Source: Chloroflexota bacterium (GTDB taxonomy: Bacteria; Chloroflexota; UBA5177). Taken from it: a DNA stretch of 32,813 nt. Of the stretch, positions 8,203 to 15,094 are shown in pieces. The stretch covers positions 1-32,813 of the forward strand of contig QHBP01000366.1 in the NCBI GenBank assembly GCA_003244175.1. The letters run 5' to 3'. The notes under the pieces were generated by a model. It was not told where the DNA came from and ran no database searches. It saw nothing but the letters and a program-made list of their open reading frames with translations. The position numbers and the translations under genes were made by a program. How positions within the stretch are numbered: position 1 is the first letter of the stretch; every line of letters begins with the position of its first letter.

Positions 8203-9001
8203 CAGGGAGTGGCTGCGGGCCGTCCTGCAGTCAATACGCGCCTCCTGGTGGGCGGTGACCAAGCAGACGTATGGGAGAATCGGCACCGCCGGGTACGCCA
8301 CGGTTTGGGTGTCGTACCCGATCTTCCAGCTGTCGGTGGCGGGACTGATCTACCGCGGCGCGCGCGCGGACCTACTGGCATACGCCGTGGTGGGTGTCGC
8401 CGCCAGCACGTTTGTGTTCAACGCTCAGTACTACATCGGGCAAATCCTCGACGAGGAGCGTGAGGCTGGAACGCTGGCCGGGCTGTTTCTAGCGCCGTGT
8501 CCTCGTCTAAGCTGGCTGACGGGCTTTGCTCTGGGCGGGCTCACGGACACGGTGGTAGCGGCCAGCTTGGCCGTGGTCTTTGGCGCCCTGGCGTTTGGCG
8601 TCCGATTCCACCCCAACTACCCCGCCCTTGCCCTCAGCGCGCTGCTCTTCCTCGCGTCGCTCTGGGGACTCGGATTCGTGTTCTCCGCGATCGGGCTGGT
8701 CATCAAGAAGTCGAACGACCTTTCCAATCTACTCTCTCCGTTCCTGACGTTGCTCGGAGGCATCTTCTATCCGATCTCGCTGCTCCCGATTTGGCTGCAG
8801 ATTCCGGCGCATGCCCTCCCGATCGGCTATGGCGTCCAGGCCATGGCCAGCGCATCCTTGCATGGGGCGGGCATTGAAGCCCTGGCGCCCCAGCTCATAC
8901 CGTTGACAGTCTTCGCCGTCGTCCTTCCATGGCTGGGAATCCAGACCTTCGCCTGGCTCGAACGCGGCGTGCGCGAGAGGGGAGAGCTGGACCTGTACTA
9001 G
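8165..9001 (+). CDS. ABC-2 type permease, second of two
   Basis: This is a 278-residue paralogue-like partner of the preceding permease, presumably forming a heterodimer with it. It has the same plan: an N-terminal cytoplasmic helix, about six membrane segments, the loop LDEEREAGTLAGLFLAPC, the block LLGGIFYPISLLPIWLQIPA and the tail RGELDLY. The ATG at 8165 lies inside the 3' end of the first permease gene, giving a 38-bp overlap in a different frame, so expression is probably coupled. No ribosome-binding site stronger than GGAGGG just upstream (8153-8158) is seen. Confidence 0.88.
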   Translation: MWQSALASSISTSREWLRAVLQSIRASWWAVTKQTYGRIGTAGYATVWVSYPIFQLSVAGLIYRGARADLLAYAVVGVAASTFVFNAQYYIGQILDEEREAGTLAGLFLAPCPRLSWLTGFALGGLTDTVVAASLAVVFGALAFGVRFHPNYPALALSALLFLASLWGLGFVFSAIGLVIKKSNDLSNLLSPFLTLLGGIFYPISLLPIWLQIPAHALPIGYGVQAMASASLHGAGIEALAPQLIPLTVFAVVLPWLGIQTFAWLERGVRERGELDLY

Positions 9002-9055
9002 CGCTTGTCGCTCTCCGGCGGGAAGTGCCATAGTACCTCAACAGAGGAGGGTGAC

Positions 9056-9298
9056 GTGACAGCACAAAACGTTCAGGAAATCGTCGATTCTTTCACGCAG
9101 AAAGTCGCTGAAAGGCTGGATCAGAACAAACTCGACGGTCCGGTGCGTCTCGATCCCACGCGAACGGTGGTGATTATCCCGCTCAAGGACAAGGGACCGA
9201 TTCACGTTCACGTCCAACACGAGATCAACGATGCCGGTGTGGACAGCGTCATCAAACAGATCAACCTGACCCCGGGATTGAAGGGTTTGGCGATCTGA
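9056..9298 (+). CDS. Small conserved-looking hypothetical protein (80 aa)
   Basis: I chose the GTG at 9056 because GAGGAGG at 9044-9050 is ideally spaced; an upstream in-frame start at 9005 is less likely. The 80-residue product (MTAQNVQEIVDSF...) is soluble, with an N-terminal amphipathic helix, then alternating strand-like segments (TRTVVIIPLKDKGPIHVHV) and a final INLTPGLKGLAI. It has no signal peptide or cysteine. I do not recognise the family. It lies 54 bp behind the ABC permeases and could be co-transcribed with them. Confidence 0.65.
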   Translation: MTAQNVQEIVDSFTQKVAERLDQNKLDGPVRLDPTRTVVIIPLKDKGPIHVHVQHEINDAGVDSVIKQINLTPGLKGLAI

Positions 9299-9307
9299 GG
9301 GCTACGC

Positions 9308-9327
9308 GGGCCGGCTCGCTCCGGCCC
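9308..9327. terminator. GC-rich hairpin without T-tract
   Basis: GGGCCGG and CCGGCCC form a perfect 7-bp stem with a 6-nt loop, nine bases after a stop codon. There is no U-run, so it may be a transcript-end stabiliser rather than a true intrinsic terminator. Confidence 0.4.
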
Positions 9328-9392
9328 GATCGCCCTGAGGCGAGGCTGGTATGCTTTGTGCGACGTGAGAGGGCATCACGAGGAGGCCAGTC

Positions 9393-9674
9393 ATGGATCA
9401 GATGGACCGTGAGGACCTAGCCGACCAGGCTCGCGGCAGCGACGCGGCCGGGACGCACGAGGGCGACGGGCTGCTTGATCGCGCCCGCGAGGCCGCCGGA
9501 GGCGCCTTTGGCGGCGACAAGGGCGACGAACGAGGCCAGGACGGAGGTCAGGCCCCCGCCGAAGACAGCGGCGACCTCAGCGGTGGCACCGCCCCGTACA
9601 CCAGCTCCAGCTACACAGAGAGCGGGGGCGGAGACGAAGGAGATCTCGATCGCTCCAGGTCCATCTGCCGCTAG
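9393..9674 (+). CDS. Small acidic, low-complexity protein, probably disordered
   Basis: This is a 93-residue ORF starting at an ATG with AGGAGG a good distance upstream (in ACGAGGAGGCCAGTC) and an extended -10-like TGGTATGCT at 9347-9355. The product is rich in Gly, Asp, Glu, Ala and Ser (for example GDGLLDRAREAAGGAFGG, then GGGDEGDLDRS) and has no hydrophobic core. One amphipathic helix may lie at residues 27-38. I do not recognise it. A minus-strand ORF covers the same DNA (9417-9872) but lacks a sensible start signal. Confidence 0.5.
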   Translation: MDQMDREDLADQARGSDAAGTHEGDGLLDRAREAAGGAFGGDKGDERGQDGGQAPAEDSGDLSGGTAPYTSSSYTESGGGDEGDLDRSRSICR

Positions 9675-9713
9675 TCGGCGCTTTTCTGAACACCTGTCTC
9701 GAGGCCTACCCCC

Positions 9714-9747
9714 TTCAGGAGAGTCTTCAGGAGAGTCTTCAGGAGAG
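9714..9747. repeat. 12-bp tandem repeat, about 2.8 copies
   Basis: The unit TTCAGGAGAGTC occurs at 9714-9725 and 9726-9737, with a third partial copy at 9738-9747. It covers the stop codon and last codons of the minus-strand reductase gene, so slippage here would change its C-terminus. Confidence 0.85.
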
Positions 9748-10695
9748 GGACCGGGGCTGAGGGCCGGGGGACCAATCGATCGCCGGTCCCTTCGGCACGA
9801 TGCGTGTGGGATTGATCTGGCCGTGCGTGCAGTAGTAATGCCTCTTGATGTGGTCGAAACTGACAGTGTCACCGAATCCTAGGTGCTGGTACAGGTCCCG
9901 CGCATAGGCCCACAGGTTGGGATAGTCAACCAGACGTCGCAAGTTGCACTTGAAGTGGCCGTAATACACGGCGTCGAAGCGTGCCAGTGTCGTGAAGAGC
10001 CGGACATCCGCCTCGGTGACCTCGTCGCCCACCAAGAATCTCTGGCGTGACAGTCGCTCCTCGAGCCAATCGAGCCGTACAAAGAGAGCGTCAAAGGCCT
10101 CCTCGTACGATTGTTGGGTCGTGGCGAATCCTGCCTTATAGACGCCGTTATTGACATCCTCATAGACGACGGCGTTGACAAAATCGATTTCGTCACGGAG
10201 CTCGATGGGGTACAGGTCCGGTGGGTCCGTGCGTTGATAGGCCGTGAATTGCGTCTCGAAGTCGATTGTGATATCTGGATAGTTGTTGGTGACCAGTCGA
10301 TTGCCGACGCGATCCCAAATACAGGGGACGGTATAGCGGCCAGTGTAGTCTGGGTCGGTCGCGAGATAGGCCTCCGAGAGGAAGTGGAATCCGTTTACGG
10401 GATCGATCGAGTACCCGGGACCATCGCGAAAAGCCCACCCTCTCTCGTCGCGGATGGGGTCGACGACAGACATAGAGACGACGTCTTCCAGCCCTAACAG
10501 CCGGCGCACGATGACGGAACGATGCGCCCAGGGACAGGCCAGCGATACGTACAGGTGGTAACGGCCCGGCTCGGCGGGGAATCCGGAAGACCCGTCTGCC
10601 GTGATGCGGTCGCGGATGGTGTAAGCCTGGCGAACGAAAGCACCGTCCACATTGGTCTTGGCGGCGAACTGCGAAACCGACGTTGAGGTCGTCAT
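9739..10695 (-). CDS. Glutathionyl-hydroquinone reductase-like protein (Xi-class GST, YqjG/ECM4 family)
   Basis: This 318-residue protein is the normal length for the family. The thioredoxin-fold domain holds the active-site cysteine C54 in SLACPWAHRS, followed by the family blocks VPCIWDR, TNNYPDITIDFETQF and YPIELRDEIDFVN. The C-terminal helical GST domain carries YEDVNNGVYKAGFATTQ and FLVGDEVTEADVRLFTTLARFD, which are characteristic. Such enzymes reduce glutathionyl-hydroquinones; in a lineage that may use mycothiol or another thiol the partner thiol could differ, which is inference. The ATG overlaps the stop of the upstream small membrane protein (ATGA). Confidence 0.92.
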   Translation of the reverse strand: MTTSTSVSQFAAKTNVDGAFVRQAYTIRDRITADGSSGFPAEPGRYHLYVSLACPWAHRSVIVRRLLGLEDVVSMSVVDPIRDERGWAFRDGPGYSIDPVNGFHFLSEAYLATDPDYTGRYTVPCIWDRVGNRLVTNNYPDITIDFETQFTAYQRTDPPDLYPIELRDEIDFVNAVVYEDVNNGVYKAGFATTQQSYEEAFDALFVRLDWLEERLSRQRFLVGDEVTEADVRLFTTLARFDAVYYGHFKCNLRRLVDYPNLWAYARDLYQHLGFGDTVSFDHIKRHYYCTHGQINPTRIVPKGPAIDWSPGPQPRSLS

Positions 10696-11066
10696 CGCTG
10701 ACTGCTGTCGCTAAGAGCGCGGGCCTCGGACCACATGCTGCTCAGCTCCCGCCCGACGGGGCCGAGAGATACGCGATGGCTGCCCGGTGAGGGTTTAGGT
10801 GTGATTCTGATACTCGCCTCGCCGTCCCCTCCAACGGGTTTGGACGCGCCATCCATGACCTGCGAGAGGGCGCGTGCCGGCAGGGTCGACGTAGGGCGAT
10901 TGAGCATTTTGAAGAAGGGGACGGCCGCGATGAAGACCGCCAAAGGCGCCTCGATCATGCCGTAGGCGACCGCTAGGCCGATCCCGCCATAGTAACCGGC
11001 CGCACGCGCCCAATCGATCTCGACCGATCCGAATCGAGTGACGAGGCCTCGATCTGGGGATTCCAT
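10692..11066 (-). CDS. Small membrane protein of unknown function (124 aa)
   Basis: The ATG at 11066 follows a strong GGAGGAG site. Residues 22-53 (from AAGYYGGIGLAVAYG to FIAAVPFFKML) are hydrophobic and would form one long or two short membrane helices. The rest is a polar, probably cytoplasmic tail of about 70 residues. The gene is translationally coupled to the reductase that follows. I do not recognise the family; small membrane proteins of this general plan are common in Chloroflexota and Actinomycetota. Confidence 0.7.
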   Translation of the reverse strand: MESPDRGLVTRFGSVEIDWARAAGYYGGIGLAVAYGMIEAPLAVFIAAVPFFKMLNRPTSTLPARALSQVMDGASKPVGGDGEASIRITPKPSPGSHRVSLGPVGRELSSMWSEARALSDSSQR

Positions 11067-11204
11067 GATTGTTACTCCTCCGAAGCGCCGTGAGCGCGAT
11101 TCAACACGTGTCTCATGCTACTTCACTCAATGCGACCCGACTCGCGGACGATGGCATTTTTGGACTACGGCCCTAGTTGTGGCTCAGCGGAACCCAAGAC
11201 GAGG

Positions 11205-11354
11205 TCAGAGATACGCACGAAGTGACGGTGGTTTCGCGAAAGTCACGATGCTGATGGCTAAGCCGCGGGGAAGCAGAGAGTCGAGGAGTTCGACAGCGGC
11301 GGGACGTCCCTTGAGATAATCGGCGACCCGATCACTATCGACTACGTACCTCAT
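11205..11354 (-). pseudogene. Truncated VapC-like PIN-domain toxin
   Basis: The ATG at 11354 overlaps the antitoxin stop (ATGA), which is the standard order of an antitoxin-toxin pair. The 49-residue product begins MRYVVDSDRVADYLKG, the first PIN-domain strand and helix with the first acidic residue (D6 in VVDSD), and runs to AISIVTFAK. It then loses similarity and stops at 11205-11207. Normal VapC toxins are about 130 residues with further acidic residues in the second half, so this copy cannot be an active nuclease. No continuation is visible in other frames in the next 140 bp. Confidence 0.7.
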
Positions 11355-11638
11355 AAATCAACGGGTGGTCGGTCGCTCCTCTCACGATCAGCGTAAATAT
11401 CGGCAATCAGCCCGTCAGTATCGACGTCACTCCAACTGCCTGCCGCGGAGCGAAATGCAGCATAATCTGGCTCTGTTTTTCTGGCCTTAGCGTGATCCTT
11501 GGATACGGGCATGATAATGGCCACGTCTTCTCCGGCTTCGCGCAGAAGTCGCGGTTCACCCGTTGTCCGTACCTCCTCAACGATGTCTCGTAGGTCATGA
11601 GCACCGAGCATTTCGACAGGTTTAAGTTCTTCGCTCAT
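11351..11638 (-). CDS. Phd/YefM- or VapB-like antitoxin
   Basis: This is a 95-residue protein. Its N-terminal part (MLGAHDLRDIVEEVRTTGEP, then RLLREAGEDVAIIMPV) follows the Phd-type DNA-binding/dimerisation fold. Its C-terminal part (FRSAAGSWSDVDTDGLIADIYADRE) is the usual helical toxin-binding tail for VapC-type partners. It precedes a PIN-domain gene that is cut short. The antitoxin itself looks complete. It would bind DNA and repress its own promoter; no clear ribosome-binding site is seen. Confidence 0.75.
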   Translation of the reverse strand: MSEELKPVEMLGAHDLRDIVEEVRTTGEPRLLREAGEDVAIIMPVSKDHAKARKTEPDYAAFRSAAGSWSDVDTDGLIADIYADRERSDRPPVDL

Positions 11639-11656
11639 AGCACGCTCATCGTATCA

Positions 11657-11914
11657 TCAAAGCGCAGCAACCACGGGGCAAATGCCGGCGAGCACTGGAT
11701 AGACGAGAATGGTCAGCAGGCTCCGGCGATAAACCGACGAGCCGACAACGGCGATCGTGGCGACGGTCGTGGGGACGTTGTCCGAGGTGGCCGAAATCAT
11801 GCCCGGACCCAGAGCGCGAAAGTAATCGCGCCACGTTCTTCCGCCGCTAGGGTGTGCGCGGGGACCCTCCTCTGAGGCGGTGACAAGTTTTGATCCCGAG
11901 TCCTGTGCTGGCAC
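11657..11914 (-). pseudogene. Nramp-type metal transporter, N-terminal remnant
   Basis: This 85-residue ORF (GTG start at 11914) contains WRDYFRALGPGMISATSDNV followed by PTTVATIAVVGSS and a hydrophobic LLTILVYPVLAG. This matches the start of Nramp/MntH proteins, where the first helix carries the metal-binding D-x-x-x-N/T pattern (here ATSDNVP). Complete transporters have about 400 residues and 11 helices; here only about the first one and a half helices remain before the stop at 11657-11659. The antitoxin gene begins 18 bp downstream, so a deletion or insertion removed the rest. Confidence 0.65.
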
Positions 11915-12019
11915 GCGGTTCTCCGGCTGCGGAGATGGACAGCAGGTAGGCGTCTCGGATTTCTCGCGCTGTCATGCAATATCCATGCTGAAAACACACA
12001 TGTTGAGGAGAGGTTGCCC

Positions 12020-12679
12020 ATGTTCGGAGCTGTCTGGGATCTCGACGGCACGCTAGTCGACACGGAAATGCTCCACTATGGCGCGTGGCGTGTATTGATG
12101 CGGGAGCACGGTCGAGATCTCACCCACGCGCAGTTCCTGCCGACCTTTGGCCTGCGCAACGATGACACCCTTCGCGACCACTTCGGATTTTCCGATGATG
12201 ATGCCGGCATTGCTCGCATGAGCGAGCGCAAAGAGGTTCTCTTTCGCACGGTGCTGGAGCGTGAAGGCATCCAGATGATGTCCGGCGCGCGAGAGCTCGT
12301 CGAGCACCTTTTCGGTTTCGGATGGCCGCAGGCTATAGCGTCCTCGGCACCGCCGGAAAACATCGCGGCGCTGCGTCGGCTGATAAGCTTCCCATTCGAC
12401 ACCGTCGTCTCGAGTCAAGAGGTCTTGCGCGGCAAGCCGGCACCGGACATTGTCCTCCGCGCCGCCGAGCGACTGGATGTCCCACCCAGCCATTTGGCGG
12501 TTCTAGAGGATGCGCCGGCCGGGGTGGCCGCGGGGAAGGCGGCTGGTTGCCACGTCATAGCCATCGAGGGCTCGTTCCCCGCGGCACGCCTTGCGGAGGC
12601 CGACCTTGTGGTTCAATCGTTTGACGAGGTCCTGTGGCCTCGCGAGCGATGGGAGGCTTTCATCACTTCTGAGTGTTGA
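12020..12679 (+). CDS. HAD-superfamily phosphatase, beta-phosphoglucomutase-like
   Basis: This is a 219-residue protein. I chose the ATG at 12020 because GAGGAGAGG at 12005-12013 is correctly spaced; a TTG at 12014 is too close. The HAD motifs are all present: motif I DLDGT at residues 7-11 (nucleophile D7, acid D9), motif II in AIASSAP, the lysine in RGKPAPDIVL, and motif IV in VLEDAPAGVAAG. The helical cap lies between motif I and motif II (roughly residues 15-85), as in subfamily I phosphatases. The natural substrate is probably a small phosphorylated metabolite. Confidence 0.9.
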   Translation: MFGAVWDLDGTLVDTEMLHYGAWRVLMREHGRDLTHAQFLPTFGLRNDDTLRDHFGFSDDDAGIARMSERKEVLFRTVLEREGIQMMSGARELVEHLFGFGWPQAIASSAPPENIAALRRLISFPFDTVVSSQEVLRGKPAPDIVLRAAERLDVPPSHLAVLEDAPAGVAAGKAAGCHVIAIEGSFPAARLAEADLVVQSFDEVLWPRERWEAFITSEC

Positions 12680-12687
12680 GTCTCAAC
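12675..12687. promoter_or_regulatory. 13-nt palindrome between HAD and SixA-like genes
   Basis: GTTGAG-T-CTCAAC overlaps the HAD stop codon. It is too tight for a stable long hairpin (5 bp with a 3-nt loop) and could be a binding site; no function is known. Confidence 0.3.
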
Positions 12688-12707
12688 GCCGTGCTTTAAT
12701 CTAGGTC

Positions 12708-13160
12708 ATGAAGCTGTATTTGGTCCGCCACGGAAAGGCCGAGCCGGGGGGCGTCGACGAGGAACGGCTACTCACCTCCCGCGGCCGTGGTGCGGTGGAG
12801 CGAGTATCGACGAGTCTCATTGAGATGGGCGTGCAGATCGGTCGCATGGAGCACAGCGGCTTGGTTCGCGCCCGGCAGACCGCCGAGATCCTGGCACTGG
12901 CGGTGGGAGGCAGCCCTCTCGAGGTCCCCGATCTCGCGCCGGAAGCCGACGTCAAACGAATCGCTCGCCGAGTCACCGATGCGGGGGAGGACGTCATGCT
13001 CGTCGGCCACGTGCCGTTCATGAGCCGGCTGGCCTCGTACCTCCTGTCGGGGGATTCCGAGCCGCCGCTGCTTCACTTCAGGACGGCGTCGATAGCCTGC
13101 CTATCAAACGACGAGGACTCATGGATACTGGAGTGGTTCATCACCCCAAATGCTGGCTAG
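12708..13160 (+). CDS. SixA-like histidine phosphatase
   Basis: This 150-residue protein belongs to branch 1 of the histidine phosphatase superfamily. The catalytic RHG is at residues 7-9 in LYLVRHGKAEPGG. The second arginine is in LVRARQTAEILA and the second histidine in MLVGHVPFMSRLA. Length and the KAEPG variant fit SixA, which removes phosphate from phosphohistidine. It starts 28 bp after the HAD gene on the same strand, so the two may be co-transcribed. The substrate is not known. Confidence 0.9.
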   Translation: MKLYLVRHGKAEPGGVDEERLLTSRGRGAVERVSTSLIEMGVQIGRMEHSGLVRARQTAEILALAVGGSPLEVPDLAPEADVKRIARRVTDAGEDVMLVGHVPFMSRLASYLLSGDSEPPLLHFRTASIACLSNDEDSWILEWFITPNAG

Positions 13161-13165
13161 CTTGC

Positions 13166-13192
13166 GCAGCCACCAGCTGCCGAGCCGGCTGC
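13166..13192. terminator. Hairpin between convergent genes
   Basis: GCAGCC at 13166-13171 pairs with GGCTGC at 13187-13192 in the 62-bp gap between the SixA-like gene and the convergent peptide permease gene. No T-tract is present; it may serve both strands weakly. Confidence 0.35.
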
Positions 13193-13222
13193 TGCCGATA
13201 GACTCGACACCCACGATACCGT

Positions 13223-14152
13223 TTACAGGCGGGGGTTCATCGCGTCGGCGAGTCCGTCCCCAAAGAGGTTGATGCCGAGGACGGTGAGACAGACCGCAAG
13301 GCCAGGGAATGCAACCTCGCTCCATGCCTCGAACATGTTCTCGTAGCCCGAGTTGAGCAGACTACCCCAGTCGGCCGTCGGCGGCTGCACGCCGAGCCCA
13401 AGATAGCTGAGAGCCGAGGCCGCGATGATGGCTACCCCCAACCCAGTCGTGGCCTGAACGATCAACGGATCGAGGATGTTTGGTAGGACGTGACGCAGGA
13501 CGACATATCTGTTGCTCCGCCCGATGGCTCGCGCGGCCTCCATATACTCCTGCCGGCACACCTTCAGAGTCGTGCCGCGCGCCATCCGGGCGTAGCCGGG
13601 AGCGCCAGCGATGCCGAGGGCGAGGACCATCGACTTCATGCTCGGTCCGAGAACCGCGATCACGCCGAGCGGCAGCAGCAGACCCGGCAGCGCCAGCTTG
13701 ACGTCAACCAGACGCATGAGCAGCTCGTCGATCAGTTTCCCCGCGTAGCCGGCTACCAAACCCAGCGGCACGCCTATTACGAACTCGATGGCAACCACCC
13801 CCAGGCCGATCGGTAGCGATACCCGAGCGCCAAAGAGCACGCGCGACCAGAGGTCACGACCGAGGTAGTCGGTCCCGAACCAGTGGCCGCCCGAGGGTAG
13901 CTGATTGAGCGCCAGCGGGTTGATCGCGTCCGGGTTGTACCGGGCGATGAGCGGGGCGGCGGCGGCGAGAACGGTGACGGCCAGAAGCACCGTTAGGCCT
14001 GCCACAGCTCGGGGGTTGGTGACAAGGCGACCCGCGACCTGGCGTCCCCAGGAGCCGGACGAAACAGCGAGGTCGCCGGCCGGCGTATCCCAAACATTCG
14101 GAACAAGCTCCAGAGAAGGAGCATCGGCGGCCGTGCCTGGAAGGACGTTCAC
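13223..14152 (-). CDS. Peptide/nickel-type ABC importer permease (DppC/OppC-like)
   Basis: This is a 309-residue inner-membrane permease. It has a cytoplasmic N-terminus, a first helix AGLTVLLAVTVLAAAAPLIA near residue 50, the DppC hallmark HWFGTDYLGRDLWSRVLFGAR split across residues 90-110, and the permease EAA motif (EAARAIGRSNRYVVLRHV) that contacts the ATPases. It ends with GINLFGDGLADAMNPRL, the typical DppC ending. The ATG at 14152 overlaps the stop of the DppB-like gene. No ATPase genes follow; transcription would run into the convergent SixA-like gene. Confidence 0.95.
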   Translation of the reverse strand: MNVLPGTAADAPSLELVPNVWDTPAGDLAVSSGSWGRQVAGRLVTNPRAVAGLTVLLAVTVLAAAAPLIARYNPDAINPLALNQLPSGGHWFGTDYLGRDLWSRVLFGARVSLPIGLGVVAIEFVIGVPLGLVAGYAGKLIDELLMRLVDVKLALPGLLLPLGVIAVLGPSMKSMVLALGIAGAPGYARMARGTTLKVCRQEYMEAARAIGRSNRYVVLRHVLPNILDPLIVQATTGLGVAIIAASALSYLGLGVQPPTADWGSLLNSGYENMFEAWSEVAFPGLAVCLTVLGINLFGDGLADAMNPRL

Positions 14153-15090
14153 GAGTAGTCTATCCGCTTGTCGAGGAACGAATATGAGATGTCGACGAGG
14201 AGATTCGCACCGATAAAGACCAGGGCGATGAAGAACGTTGTCCCCTCGATGAGGGGGTAATCGCGTCCGTTGATCGCCTCCAAAACCATCGTCCCCAGCC
14301 CGGGCCAGGCAAAAACGTTCTCCACGATGATCGCCCCGTTGAGCAGTCCCGCGAACATCAGGCCCAAGATCGTCACCACCGGAACCAGGGCATTCCGTAA
14401 AGCGTGGCGCATGATCACGACACGCTCGGTCAACCCTTTGGCTCGGGCCGTCCGGACAAAGTCCTGTTGCAGGGTATCCAGCAGCGACGCGCGCACATAC
14501 CGCGTCAGAACGGCGCAGAGCCCGAACGCCAGCGTCACCGAGGGAAGGACAAGGTGACGGATACCCCCCGTTCCGGCAACGGGCAACCAGTGTAGCTGCA
14601 CGCCGAAAACGACCGCGAGCATTGTGCCGAGAAAGAAATTGGGGACGGAAATGCCCACCACGGCCAGCGCGGCGACAAGGGTTCCGGTTGCCGTTCGATG
14701 ACGAACCGCGGCCAGAACCCCCGCTGCAATCCCGAACAGTGTCGTCAGCACCAGCGCGCTCCCGGCTAGCTCGGCCGTATACGGCAGCCGTGACTCGATC
14801 TCCTCAAAAACCGGGCGGTTCGTGCTGAACGAGCGGCCAAAGTCAAGGCGCACCGCAGAACCGAGAAAGTCGAAGTACTGGACGGCCAGCGGTCGATCGA
14901 TGCCGAGCTGGTGCCGCAAACGCTGCACGTCTGAAGCACCGCCGGCGCCTGAGTGCTGCTGCGTGGCCTGTGCGATCATCGACTGCGCTGCGTCCCCCGG
15001 GACCAGCCGGAACCCAACGAACACCAGGGTCAGAACGACCCAGAGCGTGGGGACGGCGAGGAGGACGCGGCGAGCGATGTGCGCGGTCAT
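14149..15090 (-). CDS. Peptide/nickel-type ABC importer permease (DppB/OppB-like)
   Basis: This is a 313-residue permease. It starts with the standard IARRVLLAVPTLWVVLTLVF first helix, then FRLVPGDAA, LGIDRPLAVQYFDFL and a DFGRSFSTNRPV block. Further features are the EAA loop (RTARAKGLTERVVIMRHALRN split over the motif) and a terminal block with NGAIIVENVFAWPGLG and LVDISYSFLDKRIDY. All are diagnostic for DppB. It lies four bases after the binding-protein gene and overlaps the DppC-like gene, so the three form one operon. Confidence 0.95.
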   Translation of the reverse strand: MTAHIARRVLLAVPTLWVVLTLVFVGFRLVPGDAAQSMIAQATQQHSGAGGASDVQRLRHQLGIDRPLAVQYFDFLGSAVRLDFGRSFSTNRPVFEEIESRLPYTAELAGSALVLTTLFGIAAGVLAAVRHRTATGTLVAALAVVGISVPNFFLGTMLAVVFGVQLHWLPVAGTGGIRHLVLPSVTLAFGLCAVLTRYVRASLLDTLQQDFVRTARAKGLTERVVIMRHALRNALVPVVTILGLMFAGLLNGAIIVENVFAWPGLGTMVLEAINGRDYPLIEGTTFFIALVFIGANLLVDISYSFLDKRIDYS

Positions 15091-15094
15091 CGAC

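Noticed and set aside
9417-9872. Minus-strand ORF of 151 codons
   Set aside because: It overlaps both the small acidic ORF and the reductase end, has no ribosome site, and its low-complexity composition is the mirror of the plus strand.
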